Positions 28,083 to 37,317 of a stretch of 64,000 nt of DNA are shown here, one piece after another. A program made the translations under genes and the position numbers. The stretch covers positions 1-64,000 of the forward strand of contig SYIL01000004.1 in the NCBI GenBank assembly GCA_005798825.1, written 5' to 3'. The DNA comes from Bacteroidota bacterium (GTDB taxonomy: Bacteria > Bacteroidota > Bacteroidia > NS11-12g > UBA955). The notes beneath the pieces were generated by a model, which did not search any database, was not told the DNA's origin, and was given only the letters and a program-made list of their open reading frames with translations. Each line of letters starts with the position of its first letter. Position 1 is the first letter of the stretch.

Positions 28083-31079
28083 ATGGAGGTTGTAAACAGC
28101 AAGCCGTTCGAAGTAGTTTTTACTTTTATCAGGCACCCTCATTTGGGTGTGTTGGTTGAAGCAAACGCAGTTCAATTGTTGGATAACGGAAATCCCTCCC
28201 TCACTTTTCAAAGAATTAGGGTTCAAACAGCATCGTATTTTGGCCTAAATCCCGAACAAAAAAATGTTGTAGCACTATTGGAGGCTTTTGAGGTTGAAAA
28301 CATCATCAAGCATTTTTACAAAGCAACCAAAAAAATAAAAACAGCCGACTTTTACCTCAAACATTTTGACGTAGAAACCCGAAAAAACACCCTTGATTTT
28401 GTCGAAAAGCAATTGTTAAAGATTGTGGGCGAAATTAAAAATTACCCTATGTATTGGGCTGGGGCTACTGGTGAGCCGATGGGAACCCATATTTTTTTTT
28501 TCAACGAACCCGCCACTCCCTTGTTTCATTTCCGCAGAGACGAATCGGGTATGAATTACTTTGTAACCATTAAACACCGTGGTGAAAAGGTTCATTTTTG
28601 CGACCCCGAAAGTGAGATGCTCATCTCTCAGCCTGCATGGTTGCTTACTCCCAATCAGTTGTTGTTCTTTTCCTCGAATGTAGAAGGTAAAAAAATTAAA
28701 CCCTTTCTTAAAAAGAAATTTATCCATATTGACCCGCACCAAGAAGAACTTTACATGCAAAAATTTGTAGGACCTCTTCTCGAAAATCATGATGTTTTTG
28801 CCTTGGGATTTGAGATTGTGGTGGACCATTTGCAGGCAAAGCCTGTATTGAAGCTAAATCCGTCAATGGAATTTCCCCACTTGTTATTGTATATGAAATA
28901 CGGAGATTGGGAATTCCCTTACCATGTCAATAAGAAAGCCAATGTGCGGTTTGTAAAGGAAAGTGATACTTATACTTTTCATCGAATAAAAAGATTATAT
29001 TCAGTTGAAAAAGAGAAGATTGCAAGTTTAAAAGAATTGGGTTTGATACAATCCAATGGGAGTTTGTTTAGTTTACAAAACGACGGCTACCCATCGACAA
29101 GTATTATTGCATGGATCAATGAAAATAGGGAATTATTGGAGAGATCAGGATTTGAAATTCAACAAGAAGAAGGCCCCACACAATATTATCTTGGCAGCAT
29201 ACAATTGGTCGTTACGGTTAAAAAAGGCATTGATTGGTTTGATGTCTACGCCATGGTTAAATTAGACGGGTTTGAGATACCCTTTGTAAGATTGAGGAAG
29301 CACATACTTGAAAATAGAAGAGAGTATCTTTTACCCGATGGGAAAGTGGTTATTTTACCCGATGAATGGTTTGATCAATTTGCCCAGATTGTTAATTTGG
29401 CAGATGTGCAAGGTGAGTCCTATCGTATTCGCAACATTCATGTGTCTTTGTTGAGTGATCTCGACGAATATTTAAAAGAAGCACCCCAACTTCCAGATTG
29501 GACAGCAGCCTTTAGTCATGCCAATATTCCAAAGCTGCCTTTACCCGATGGATTGGTTGGTGAATTGCGCAATTATCAAATGGATGGATTCCGATGGATT
29601 CATTTTATGCAACAACACCGATTCGGGGCATTGCTTGCAGATGATATGGGATTGGGAAAAACAATTCAAACCCTTGCACATCTTCAACTTTTGTCAAATA
29701 TCCTGTCAAAGGAACAAATTGGTGGCGCGAACCATGCACAAACAAACAAACAAAACGATGATTCCGAATTGGAATCATCTGGTATGACCAGCCTGAATTT
29801 AACAGAAATAAAAAACATTTTGCCGACCAAATTGGCACCTGGACCGATCCTGATAGTAGCACCCAAGTCTTTGCTATACAATTGGATATCCGAAGCATCC
29901 AAATTTTGTCCTACGCTCAAAACGGCTTTGTATTTTGGATTGGGTCGTCAAAAAATTATCCAGAATTTCGATGCGCTAGACATGGTTGTTATGAGTTATG
30001 GAACCATGAGAAATGATATGGATTTGTTAAAAGGATTTCTTTTTAAGTGTGTAGTATTGGATGAAAGTCAAGCGATTAAAAACCCCTCTTCCCAAACCTC
30101 TCGGGCATTGTTGAAAATACAATCTCGCCATAAAATAGCCCTAACTGGAACACCAATAGAAAATACATTGTTGGATATTTGGAGTCAAATGAATTTTTTA
30201 AATCCAGGTTTACTGGGAAGCTATACCTATTTCGAAAAACAATTTATCAGGCCAATTGAAAAGGGTGTGAACAGTCACAAAACGGAAGAATTGCGAAAAC
30301 TAATCGATCCATTTGTTTTGCGCAGAACAAAAAAACAGGTAATGAAAGAATTGCCTCCAAAGATTGAAAAAGTCCATTTTTGCGAAATGAGCGCCGAACA
30401 ATGCGATTTATACGAATCCGTAAAAAGTCAATATAGAAATGAAATCCTGAGTCATGTCAGCGAATTGGGTATCTCTAAATCGAGGTTGAAAATTTTTAAC
30501 GGTTTGATGCACTTGAGACAAATTGCGCTCAACCCGCTGTTAAAAGATGCAGATTTTGATGGCAGTAGTGGAAAAGATGATGAAATAATGCGGATGCTCT
30601 CAAGGGCATTGGCAAATGGCCACAAAGTATTGTTTTTCTCCCAGTTTGTTGGGTATCTTAGAATATTTGAAGAGCTCTTTGAACAGCAAGGTATCGATTA
30701 TTGTTATTTAGATGGCTCAATGGATGAAAAGGAAAGACAAGTCCAGATTGATTTGTTCCAAAACCATGAAACCAAGCGGGTTTTCTTGCTGAGTTTACGG
30801 GCAGGCAACACTGGATTAAATCTCACCGCTGCCGATTATGTATTTTTGGCGGATCCTTGGTGGAACCCATTTACCATGAAGCAGGCAGAAGATCGGGCAC
30901 ATCGGATTGGCCAAGACAAAACTGTGTTTTCGTATAAGTTCATTACCAAGAACACAATAGAAGAGAAGATATTGGAATTACAGAAGAAAAAAGCAGCCCT
31001 CGCAGAAAGTATTATCCCAGATGAAGAATCCGTTTTGTCAAATCTAAATATTGAAGAACTCGAAGATTTATTGGCCTAG
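28083..31079 (+). CDS. SNF2-family helicase-like ATPase
   Basis: A Swi2/Snf2 ATPase of 998 aa. The N-terminal ~480 residues are the Bacteroidota-type extension. The ATPase core begins at ~495 (LRNYQMDGFRWI), with Walker A LADDMGLGKTIQTLAH, Walker B VLDESQAIKNPSS, LTGTPIENTLLDIWSQMNFL, and the C-terminal lobe with SLRAGNTGLNLTAADYV and DRAHRIGQ. A low-complexity Asn/Gln/Ser insert separates motif I from motif Ia (~545-580). It is a DNA translocase, probably acting in transcription or repair; its target is unknown. The next gene is ung, 10 nt downstream, which hints at a DNA-repair link. Confidence 0.93.
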   Translation: MEVVNSKPFEVVFTFIRHPHLGVLVEANAVQLLDNGNPSLTFQRIRVQTASYFGLNPEQKNVVALLEAFEVENIIKHFYKATKKIKTADFYLKHFDVETRKNTLDFVEKQLLKIVGEIKNYPMYWAGATGEPMGTHIFFFNEPATPLFHFRRDESGMNYFVTIKHRGEKVHFCDPESEMLISQPAWLLTPNQLLFFSSNVEGKKIKPFLKKKFIHIDPHQEELYMQKFVGPLLENHDVFALGFEIVVDHLQAKPVLKLNPSMEFPHLLLYMKYGDWEFPYHVNKKANVRFVKESDTYTFHRIKRLYSVEKEKIASLKELGLIQSNGSLFSLQNDGYPSTSIIAWINENRELLERSGFEIQQEEGPTQYYLGSIQLVVTVKKGIDWFDVYAMVKLDGFEIPFVRLRKHILENRREYLLPDGKVVILPDEWFDQFAQIVNLADVQGESYRIRNIHVSLLSDLDEYLKEAPQLPDWTAAFSHANIPKLPLPDGLVGELRNYQMDGFRWIHFMQQHRFGALLADDMGLGKTIQTLAHLQLLSNILSKEQIGGANHAQTNKQNDDSELESSGMTSLNLTEIKNILPTKLAPGPILIVAPKSLLYNWISEASKFCPTLKTALYFGLGRQKIIQNFDALDMVVMSYGTMRNDMDLLKGFLFKCVVLDESQAIKNPSSQTSRALLKIQSRHKIALTGTPIENTLLDIWSQMNFLNPGLLGSYTYFEKQFIRPIEKGVNSHKTEELRKLIDPFVLRRTKKQVMKELPPKIEKVHFCEMSAEQCDLYESVKSQYRNEILSHVSELGISKSRLKIFNGLMHLRQIALNPLLKDADFDGSSGKDDEIMRMLSRALANGHKVLFFSQFVGYLRIFEELFEQQGIDYCYLDGSMDEKERQVQIDLFQNHETKRVFLLSLRAGNTGLNLTAADYVFLADPWWNPFTMKQAEDRAHRIGQDKTVFSYKFITKNTIEEKILELQKKKAALAESIIPDEESVLSNLNIEELEDLLA

Positions 31080-31089
31080 TAAGGATGGG

Positions 31090-31761
31090 TTGAAATTCGC
31101 ATTTCACCCCAGTTGGAAGGGATGTTTAGACCCGTATCTAGCCAGTAATTACTTTGCGAACACACACAATTTCTTAGCGCGAGAAAGAGCCTCAGGTAAA
31201 CTTATATATCCATCCGAAAATCAATATTTTAAAGCTTTCGAACTAACCCCTCTACCCGAAATCAAATGTGTAATTATTGGACAAGATCCTTACCATAAAA
31301 AGGGCCAGGCCATGGGTTTGGCATTCTCGGTATCTGAAGGCATTGGAATTCCACCCTCATTAAGAAATATATTTAAAGAATTGCATTTGGATATTGGCAT
31401 TGAGATGCCACAATCTGGTGATTTGAGTCCTTGGGCTATGAAAGGTGTTCTGCTATTAAACGAAACTTTAACTGTGGAAGACAAAAAACCATTGTCTCAT
31501 GTAAATATTGGATGGCGTATATTATTTCAATCGGTTATGGCGCATATTTCTTCTCGTTTGGAGGCAGTTGTTTTTGTATTGTTGGGAAAATCGGCAGCAC
31601 GGGCAATACAATATATAGATCAATCAAAGCACTTGATTGTTTTGCTGCCGCATCCAAGTCCTTTATCGGCATACCGTGGATTTTTTGGATCAAGGCCTTT
31701 TAGCAAAGCCAATGCTTGGTTGATTTCAAAAGGCAAAGAGCCCATCGATTGGGAACTCTAA
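31090..31761 (+). CDS. ung: uracil-DNA glycosylase
   Basis: A family 1 UDG of 223 aa that removes uracil from DNA. The water-activating motif GQDPYHKKGQAMGLAFSV, the substrate-binding LLLNETLTV, and the DNA-intercalating HPSPLSAYRGFFGSRPF are complete. The frame extends to a TTG at 31051 inside the helicase gene. The TTG at 31090 aligns better with the usual N-terminus (the region equivalent to LTWHDVL of the E. coli enzyme) and leaves a 10-nt gap, so I use it. Both options start with TTG. Confidence 0.94.
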   Translation: MKFAFHPSWKGCLDPYLASNYFANTHNFLARERASGKLIYPSENQYFKAFELTPLPEIKCVIIGQDPYHKKGQAMGLAFSVSEGIGIPPSLRNIFKELHLDIGIEMPQSGDLSPWAMKGVLLLNETLTVEDKKPLSHVNIGWRILFQSVMAHISSRLEAVVFVLLGKSAARAIQYIDQSKHLIVLLPHPSPLSAYRGFFGSRPFSKANAWLISKGKEPIDWEL

Positions 31762-31835
31762 AATATGGGGTGTAATAAACCAAACACAGGTTGTTTCTGT
31801 GAATATGTTTGTATTGTTTTTGGTCGATTTGATAA

Positions 31836-31843
31836 TAATTTTG
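31836..31843 (+). promoter_or_regulatory. TAnnTTTG promoter element of the ftsE-like gene, with -33 TTG
   Basis: TAATTTTG ending 4 nt before the GTG at 31848. A TTG (31814-31816) lies exactly 19 nt upstream of the element, the usual -33/-7 spacing in Bacteroidota. It is the best complete promoter in the window. Confidence 0.65.
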
Positions 31844-31847
31844 GATT

Positions 31848-32534
31848 GTGGAAAATCCTATTAGTATAACAGGCGCAACGATTCATCAAGGCAATGTCGC
31901 CATACTTGAAAATGTGAATTTGCAAGTTTCGGAAGGTGAATTCGTTTATCTCATTGGAAAAACTGGTTCAGGAAAATCGTCGCTCTTAAAAACACTGTAT
32001 GGAGAATTGCCCTTATTGTCGGGCACTGCTAGCGTTGCGGGATTTAAATTACAAACCCTTCTGTCGGCAGATATTCCTTTTTTAAGAAGAAAATTGGGTA
32101 TTGTATTCCAAGACTTTCAACTCTTGACCGACAGGAATGTACTCGAAAATTTGTTGTTTGTTTTGCAGGCAACTGGATGGAAGAAAAAAGATGCAATGTT
32201 GAATCGTTGCAAAATTGTGTTGGAAAAAGTGGGTTTACAAACCAAAGATTTTAAAATTCCTGCAGAATTATCGGGGGGGGAGCAACAAAGATTGGTTATT
32301 GCACGTGCTTTATTAAATGATCCAAAGGTATTACTTGCGGACGAGCCTACCGGAAATTTAGACCCTGCACTCAGTGATGAAATCATGGTTTTATTGAGAG
32401 AAATTGCCAAAGAAGGAACCGCTATTTTAATGGCAACCCACGACTACAGACTCATTCAAAAATTTGGCGGTAGTATTTATAAATTACAGGAAAATACGCT
32501 TCAATTGGTCAAAGACACGGGCCTTATTGCCTAA
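31848..32534 (+). CDS. ftsE: FtsE-like ABC transporter ATP-binding protein
   Basis: An ABC ATPase of 228 aa with a GTG start. Walker A GKTGSGKSSLLK, Q-loop FQDFQLL, signature LSGGEQQR, Walker B VLLADEPTG and the switch His (ATHDYRLIQ) are intact. The close match of the loop regions to FtsE (FLRRKLGIVFQDFQLL, DEPTGNLDP) suggests the divisome ATPase that, with FtsX, controls peptidoglycan hydrolases. ftsX is not adjacent, so LolD/MacB-like paralogues remain possible. The 3' end overlaps the convergent membrane protein gene by 11 bp. Confidence 0.8.
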   Translation: MENPISITGATIHQGNVAILENVNLQVSEGEFVYLIGKTGSGKSSLLKTLYGELPLLSGTASVAGFKLQTLLSADIPFLRRKLGIVFQDFQLLTDRNVLENLLFVLQATGWKKKDAMLNRCKIVLEKVGLQTKDFKIPAELSGGEQQRLVIARALLNDPKVLLADEPTGNLDPALSDEIMVLLREIAKEGTAILMATHDYRLIQKFGGSIYKLQENTLQLVKDTGLIA

Positions 32535-34008
32535 TGCTGATTCTGTAAACTCCTTCAAACAATGGAATAGAGTCTATGTGTTTCCATTTAAAACCCTGGA
32601 CTAGCTTGAATACTTGCGTACTTTCGGTCACCGAGGCACGGCTAAGTACTTTGGGAGACCTGAACAGGTCGGTAAATATAATTTGTGTAGAATCCAATTC
32701 AGCGGTTTTGATTAATTGCAACTCATTTTCTTGATTTCCAGTAAGGAAAACAATCGTAGAAGGACTTTTAATCGTGGGATTAAGTTGGGTATTGTAATCC
32801 AGATAATTGTCGATCGCAATTGCATCTTGAGAAATAAAAATGCCCTTTTTTTCTGCTGTAATCGATAGAATTTTTTCTGAACGAATGGGGATGCTATTAA
32901 ACGTATTGCAGTAATGGGGCAGTATAAAAAATGTCATATTCCAAATCCAAGTGCCAATGGCCAATTTCTTGAGGGAGTTGACGTGGTTGGCCAATGGATT
33001 GGCAAAAGAAATACCAAATAAAAAGGGCAGCATTACCATAAACTCAGCGTTTCCAACAGAATAAAAGGCAAAACAAAACTGCAGAAAGAAAGCCATGAAT
33101 GGGGGAGATGTAAACATTTTGAAAGAAAGGGTTTCTTTTTTTACATCTCGTACAATGGGAATTATTCCTGCAAATAGTAGTATTAAGGATAATAGGGCAA
33201 TGGGTATTGCTATAAAATATGTTTTTAACAGTATAAAATTGTTTCCATGGACTTGGATAAGTGTTCGAATTAAATTAATGGCTGTGAATTTAATATTTTC
33301 AAATCCAGGCCATACCTGAACCAATCCGGCCCGGACATCATGAAAGGGATATTCGTACCATGTTAGATTTGAATATCTAGAACAAAAAACGTAAACCAAG
33401 GCAATACAAACCGAATATAAAATGGGAATATAAAGTCTTCGTTTTTGAATCAGGGGGATGGCATAAGACAAAAACCAAAAAATATACGATTGGTGAAATA
33501 GGACGGCCAAAGAAAATCCCAAAAATGCAACTAAAAGTTGTTTTCTATTGGGATTTTGCCGATTGTGACCCATTGCTTTTGTATAAAATAAAGTACCAAT
33601 AAGAGCAGCCAACAAAGGCATTGTATAGGTTTCGTTGTCGAGAAAATAACGTTGAAAACCAAAGCACCCTGCGCAAATCAGAATCCATACAAAGTGAAAT
33701 TGACGGTTTACGGTGTATTTTTCTAAAACCAATAACAGAACGTATAAACACATGCCTGACGCAATAATATTGGTCAAAACAAAAAGGGATATGGGGTCTA
33801 TTTTCGAAAAAGAAAACACCTTGTACTGTATAAAACACCAAGGATTATATAGAATATGGTGGGCAGACAGGAGGTCTCCTTTGAGCACATCAGCGGCATA
33901 TCCCCATCCATCAGAAGAATGTGGCAAACAAAATAATAGCGTTAAAACTCCATGAATTGCACTTGCCGTGACAATGAAATAAAGTATTGCATTTCGTGAA
34001 ATAGGCAT
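32524..34008 (-). CDS. hypothetical polytopic membrane protein, possibly GT-C-like
   Basis: A protein of 494 aa with about ten predicted transmembrane helices (residues ~5-400) and a ~110-residue soluble C-terminus. The first extracytoplasmic loop (SHSSDGWGYAADVLKGDLLSA) carries an Asp followed by a His-rich LLSAHHILYNPW stretch. This layout is seen in GT-C membrane glycosyltransferases and other O-mannosyl/oligosaccharyl-type proteins, but no family is recognised with confidence. The start is the ATG at 34008, with TATATTTG ending 5 nt upstream. It is divergent from the CCA-adding enzyme, with only 33 bp between the start codons. Confidence 0.7.
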   Translation of the reverse strand: MPISRNAILYFIVTASAIHGVLTLLFCLPHSSDGWGYAADVLKGDLLSAHHILYNPWCFIQYKVFSFSKIDPISLFVLTNIIASGMCLYVLLLVLEKYTVNRQFHFVWILICAGCFGFQRYFLDNETYTMPLLAALIGTLFYTKAMGHNRQNPNRKQLLVAFLGFSLAVLFHQSYIFWFLSYAIPLIQKRRLYIPILYSVCIALVYVFCSRYSNLTWYEYPFHDVRAGLVQVWPGFENIKFTAINLIRTLIQVHGNNFILLKTYFIAIPIALLSLILLFAGIIPIVRDVKKETLSFKMFTSPPFMAFFLQFCFAFYSVGNAEFMVMLPFLFGISFANPLANHVNSLKKLAIGTWIWNMTFFILPHYCNTFNSIPIRSEKILSITAEKKGIFISQDAIAIDNYLDYNTQLNPTIKSPSTIVFLTGNQENELQLIKTAELDSTQIIFTDLFRSPKVLSRASVTESTQVFKLVQGFKWKHIDSIPLFEGVYRISIRQ

Positions 34009-34013
34009 CGCAA

Positions 34014-34021
34014 CAAATATA
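34014..34021 (-). promoter_or_regulatory. TAnnTTTG promoter element of the membrane protein gene
   Basis: TATATTTG on the minus strand, 5 nt before the ATG at 34008. It lies 8 bp from the opposing element of the CCA enzyme gene. Confidence 0.6.
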
Positions 34022-34029
34022 GGCTGTCC

Positions 34030-34037
34030 TATCTTTG
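34030..34037 (+). promoter_or_regulatory. TAnnTTTG promoter element of the CCA-adding enzyme gene
   Basis: TATCTTTG ending 4 nt before the GTG at 34042. There is no room for a leader with a ribosome-binding site unless the true start is later, which would cut into the conserved N-terminus. Confidence 0.6.
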
Positions 34038-34041
34038 CACA

Positions 34042-35448
34042 GTGCTCTCTCCTTTAGACAATTCACTTTTTTCGCTGATTGGCAAAACTGCCGATGATTT
34101 GAATATCAGGGCATGGGTTGTGGGTGGATTTGTTCGTGATTCAATTTTAAAAAAAGAAAATAAGGATATTGACATTGTTGTTGTGGGCAATGGGGTAGAA
34201 TTTGCCCAGGCGGTTGCAAAAGAACTGAACAATGACTGTAGTTTGAGTGTGTTTAAAAATTTTGGAACTGCTCAAATTAAGTTTGACGACTGGATAATTG
34301 AGTGTATTGGTGCCAGAAAAGAAAGCTATCGTAGAAATTCTCGTAAGCCTTTGGTGGAAAATGGAACCCTCACAGATGACCAAAATAGAAGAGATTTTAC
34401 CATCAATGCCATGTATTTATCGCTTAATAGCGATAGTTATGGATCGCTGTATGATCCTTTCAATGGATTACAAGATATTCAAAATAGGGTAATTAGAACC
34501 TGTTCTGATGCCCAAATCACTTTTGACGATGATCCATTGCGCATGTTGCGCGGAATTAGATTTGCAACCCGATTTGATTTTCGAATCGATACCCAAACAT
34601 TTCAATCGATCAAAAACAATGCATCCCGCATCAACATTGTTTCTCAAGAGCGAATTACAGATGAAATTAACGGCATGATTTTGTGTGACAAACCCAGCAG
34701 GGCCTTTGATATGCTTTTTAAAACTGGATTGCTACAAATTGTATTTCCAGAAATGGTTGCGCTTTACGGCGTTGAAAACAGAAACGGCAAGACCCACAAA
34801 GACAATTTTTACCATACTCTTCAAGTCCTTGACAATATTTGTGATTTAAGCAATAACCTTTGGCTTCGCTGGGCAGCAATACTCCATGATATTGCAAAGC
34901 CGTCCACCAAACGCTTCGATGAAAAAGTGGGTTGGACTTTCCATGGTCATGAAGATAAAGGATCGCGAATGGTGAGGGGTATTTTCCGAAAAATGCGTTT
35001 GCCTCTCGACGAAAAAATGCGTTATGTTTCAAAATTGGTTCTGCTTCACCTTCGACCGATAGTTCTATCTAAAGAAACTGTTACAGACAGCGCTGTTCGA
35101 CGCTTGATTGTCAATGCAGGTGAAGATGTAAGCGATTTGGTGACATTGTGCAGGGCTGATATTACAAGTAAAAATGAAGCCAAAGTCGAAAAGCACCTTC
35201 GGAATTTGGCAAAGGTGCAGGAAAAGATCAATGAGGTTTTGGCCAAGGATGAAATTCGGAATTGGCAGCCGGTCATCACGGGCAATCACATAATAGAACG
35301 ATTTATCATAGTAGACCCCAAACATATAGGAATGATCAAAGACGCTGTTAGAGAGATGATCCTCGATGGCGTGATTCCCAATGAAATTGAGCCGGCCATG
35401 AAAAAAGCTGTTCAAATTGCCCAAACCTTGAATATTTCTTTGAAGTAG
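34042..35448 (+). CDS. CCA tRNA nucleotidyltransferase with HD domain
   Basis: A class II nucleotidyltransferase of 468 aa that builds or repairs the 3' CCA of tRNA. Seen: the GGFVRD motif (VVGGFVRDSIL), catalytic DIDIVVVG, RRDFTINAMYLSL, the nucleotide-selecting EERITDE-like QERITDE, and an HD domain at ~275-380 (LHDIAKPSTKR). The sequence aligns from the GTG start, so this short-leader start is needed. It is apparently monocistronic; serS follows after 55 nt with its own possible promoter. Confidence 0.94.
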   Translation: MLSPLDNSLFSLIGKTADDLNIRAWVVGGFVRDSILKKENKDIDIVVVGNGVEFAQAVAKELNNDCSLSVFKNFGTAQIKFDDWIIECIGARKESYRRNSRKPLVENGTLTDDQNRRDFTINAMYLSLNSDSYGSLYDPFNGLQDIQNRVIRTCSDAQITFDDDPLRMLRGIRFATRFDFRIDTQTFQSIKNNASRINIVSQERITDEINGMILCDKPSRAFDMLFKTGLLQIVFPEMVALYGVENRNGKTHKDNFYHTLQVLDNICDLSNNLWLRWAAILHDIAKPSTKRFDEKVGWTFHGHEDKGSRMVRGIFRKMRLPLDEKMRYVSKLVLLHLRPIVLSKETVTDSAVRRLIVNAGEDVSDLVTLCRADITSKNEAKVEKHLRNLAKVQEKINEVLAKDEIRNWQPVITGNHIIERFIIVDPKHIGMIKDAVREMILDGVIPNEIEPAMKKAVQIAQTLNISLK

Positions 35449-35503
35449 TAATTTGAATACTTTTTTTAATCTTCGTATAAATTGATGAAATTTGTAAAAT
35501 TCA

Positions 35504-36775
35504 ATGTTACAAATTGCGCAGATCAGAAAACATCCAGAAGATGTAATCAAACGTCTTTCCATTCGTGGTATCGATGCGTCTTTGATTATTTCAGATGTGT
35601 TGGCTTTGGACAAGACGGTTCGCTCCAAAAGAACTACAATGGAGCAGTTACAAGCCAAGGGAAATATACTTACACAACAAATTGGTGATTTATACAAAAA
35701 CAAAGAACAAGCAGCTGGAGATTTGCTTAAAGTTGAGTCGATACAAATTAAGGAAGATCTCAAAATATTGGAAACAGCGCTTGAAGAATCTGAGAAGTCA
35801 CTGTTACAATTGGTTTTGACAATACCCAATACCCCATGCATAGAGGTTCCTGCTGGAACATCTTCAGAAGATAACCAAGAAATTCTGCAATGGGGTTCTA
35901 AGCCTATCCTTTATTCAGGGTTTCTATCCCACTGGGATTTGGCTGCAAAATACCAAATTATAGATTTTGAACTCGGGGTTAAGATTACGGGTTCTGGTTT
36001 CCCTGTATATAAAGGGAAGGGGGCTATTTTACAACGTGCACTCATCCATTTTTTTCTAACAGAAGCCTCAAATGCTGGGTATATAGAAATGCAAGTGCCC
36101 TTGTTGGTGAATGCAGAAAGTGGATTTGGTACCGGACAATTGCCAGACAAAGAATCCCAGATGTATCATATTGGTTTGGATGATTTGTATTTGATACCCA
36201 CAGCAGAAGTGCCCATTACCAACTTATATAGAAATATAATTTTAGAGGAGGCGGAATTGCCGATTAAAAATACCGGATATACAGCTTGTTTTAGAAGAGA
36301 AGCCGGTAGTTATGGTGCCCATGTTCGTGGATTAAATAGATTACACCAATTTGACAAGGTAGAAATTGTACAACTTGTTCAGCCTGAGGGATCGAATCAA
36401 GTTTTAGAGCAAATGCAAAACCATGTGCAAGGACTCCTGAAGAAATTGGGATTGCACTACCGAATGCTTCTGTTGTGTGGAGGAGATATGGGTTTTGCCA
36501 GTGCCAAAACCTACGATTTGGAAGTGTGGAGTGCGGCCCAAGAACAATGGCTAGAATGCAGTTCTGTGAGCAATTTTGAGACCTTTCAGACCAACCGTTT
36601 GAAGTGTCGTTATAGGAATGCGGAGGGCAAAACCGAATTGCCACACAGTTTAAATGGATCGGCGTTGGCATTGCCCCGAATAGTGGCCGCCTTGCTAGAA
36701 AACAATCAAACGCCCAATGGCATCAAGGTGCCAGATGTTTTGGTTCCGTACACCGGATTTGAATGGATTGATTAA
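35504..36775 (+). CDS. serS: seryl-tRNA synthetase
   Basis: A class II synthetase of 423 aa. The N-terminal coiled-coil tRNA arm (~30-110) is present. The catalytic core shows LIPTAEVPITNLY, motif 2 TACFRREAGSYGAHVRGLNR, and motif 3 LNGSALALPRIVAALLEN. Length and order are normal. Upstream, GAAATTTG (one mismatch to TAnnTTTG) ends 9 nt before the ATG. A long frame on the other strand across its 5' end is a shadow. It is followed after 1 nt by the DinB/YfiT gene. Confidence 0.96.
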   Translation: MLQIAQIRKHPEDVIKRLSIRGIDASLIISDVLALDKTVRSKRTTMEQLQAKGNILTQQIGDLYKNKEQAAGDLLKVESIQIKEDLKILETALEESEKSLLQLVLTIPNTPCIEVPAGTSSEDNQEILQWGSKPILYSGFLSHWDLAAKYQIIDFELGVKITGSGFPVYKGKGAILQRALIHFFLTEASNAGYIEMQVPLLVNAESGFGTGQLPDKESQMYHIGLDDLYLIPTAEVPITNLYRNIILEEAELPIKNTGYTACFRREAGSYGAHVRGLNRLHQFDKVEIVQLVQPEGSNQVLEQMQNHVQGLLKKLGLHYRMLLLCGGDMGFASAKTYDLEVWSAAQEQWLECSSVSNFETFQTNRLKCRYRNAEGKTELPHSLNGSALALPRIVAALLENNQTPNGIKVPDVLVPYTGFEWID

Positions 36776-36776
36776 C

Positions 36777-37298
36777 ATGTCGAAAGGATTGGAACTTCCA
36801 GCGTTTGATTGGGATGCTTCGTGCTCTTTGGGTTCATTGCTCAACGACGTAATGACCCTTCAACAATTTCCAACAGAACTTGCCAAAGTGATTTCAGTTG
36901 TGAAAGAGAATCAATGGGAGATTAGCTATAGAAATGGCGGTTGGAATTTGCGACAAATCGTGCACCACTTGGCCGATGCGCATGTAAACGCCTACGTAAG
37001 AACCAAGCATATCCTCACTCAAGACCAAGATATGATCCAACCTTGGGATGAAAATATATGGAACGAAACCCCAGACGCACAATTTCACCAGGAAGCCAGC
37101 TATCTGATCTTGTTGGGCTTGCATCAGAAATGGTCGCTGTTGTTGTTGGAGTCTTTGAAAGATCCTGCCACCCACTTGGCCAAAACCCTATTGCATCCAG
37201 AATCGGGGAGAATGGTGAGTCTGGGTGATATTATCCGATTGTATGCATGGCATGGGGAGCATCACTTGGCCCAAATGCGTTGCGCTTTGTCGCTTTAA
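36777..37298 (+). CDS. YfiT/DinB-superfamily putative metal-dependent hydrolase
   Basis: A four-helix-bundle protein of 173 aa in the DinB/YfiT (BstA-like) group. The metal-binding histidines are visible: HHLADAHVN at ~residue 62 and HGEHHLAQM near the end. The typical GGWNLRQIVHHLADAH segment is present. The longer frame (from 36717) overlaps serS; the ATG at 36777, 1 nt after the serS stop, is the likely start. Members may be thiol transferases or hydrolases, but the substrate is unknown. Confidence 0.85.
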   Translation: MSKGLELPAFDWDASCSLGSLLNDVMTLQQFPTELAKVISVVKENQWEISYRNGGWNLRQIVHHLADAHVNAYVRTKHILTQDQDMIQPWDENIWNETPDAQFHQEASYLILLGLHQKWSLLLLESLKDPATHLAKTLLHPESGRMVSLGDIIRLYAWHGEHHLAQMRCALSL

Positions 37299-37317
37299 CA
37301 ACCACAATAGAAGTCGA

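Noticed and set aside
28416-28829. A 137-codon minus-strand frame inside the SNF2 gene
   Set aside because: Fully inside a conserved gene on the other strand; no motif and no promoter.
31770-31800. CACAG/CTGTG inverted repeat between ung and ftsE
   Set aside because: Only a 5-bp stem without a T tract; too weak to call a terminator or operator.
35065-35841. A 258-codon open frame on the minus strand across the CCA enzyme and serS junction
   Set aside because: It lies opposite two well-supported genes, has low-complexity composition and no recognisable domain. It is a shadow frame.
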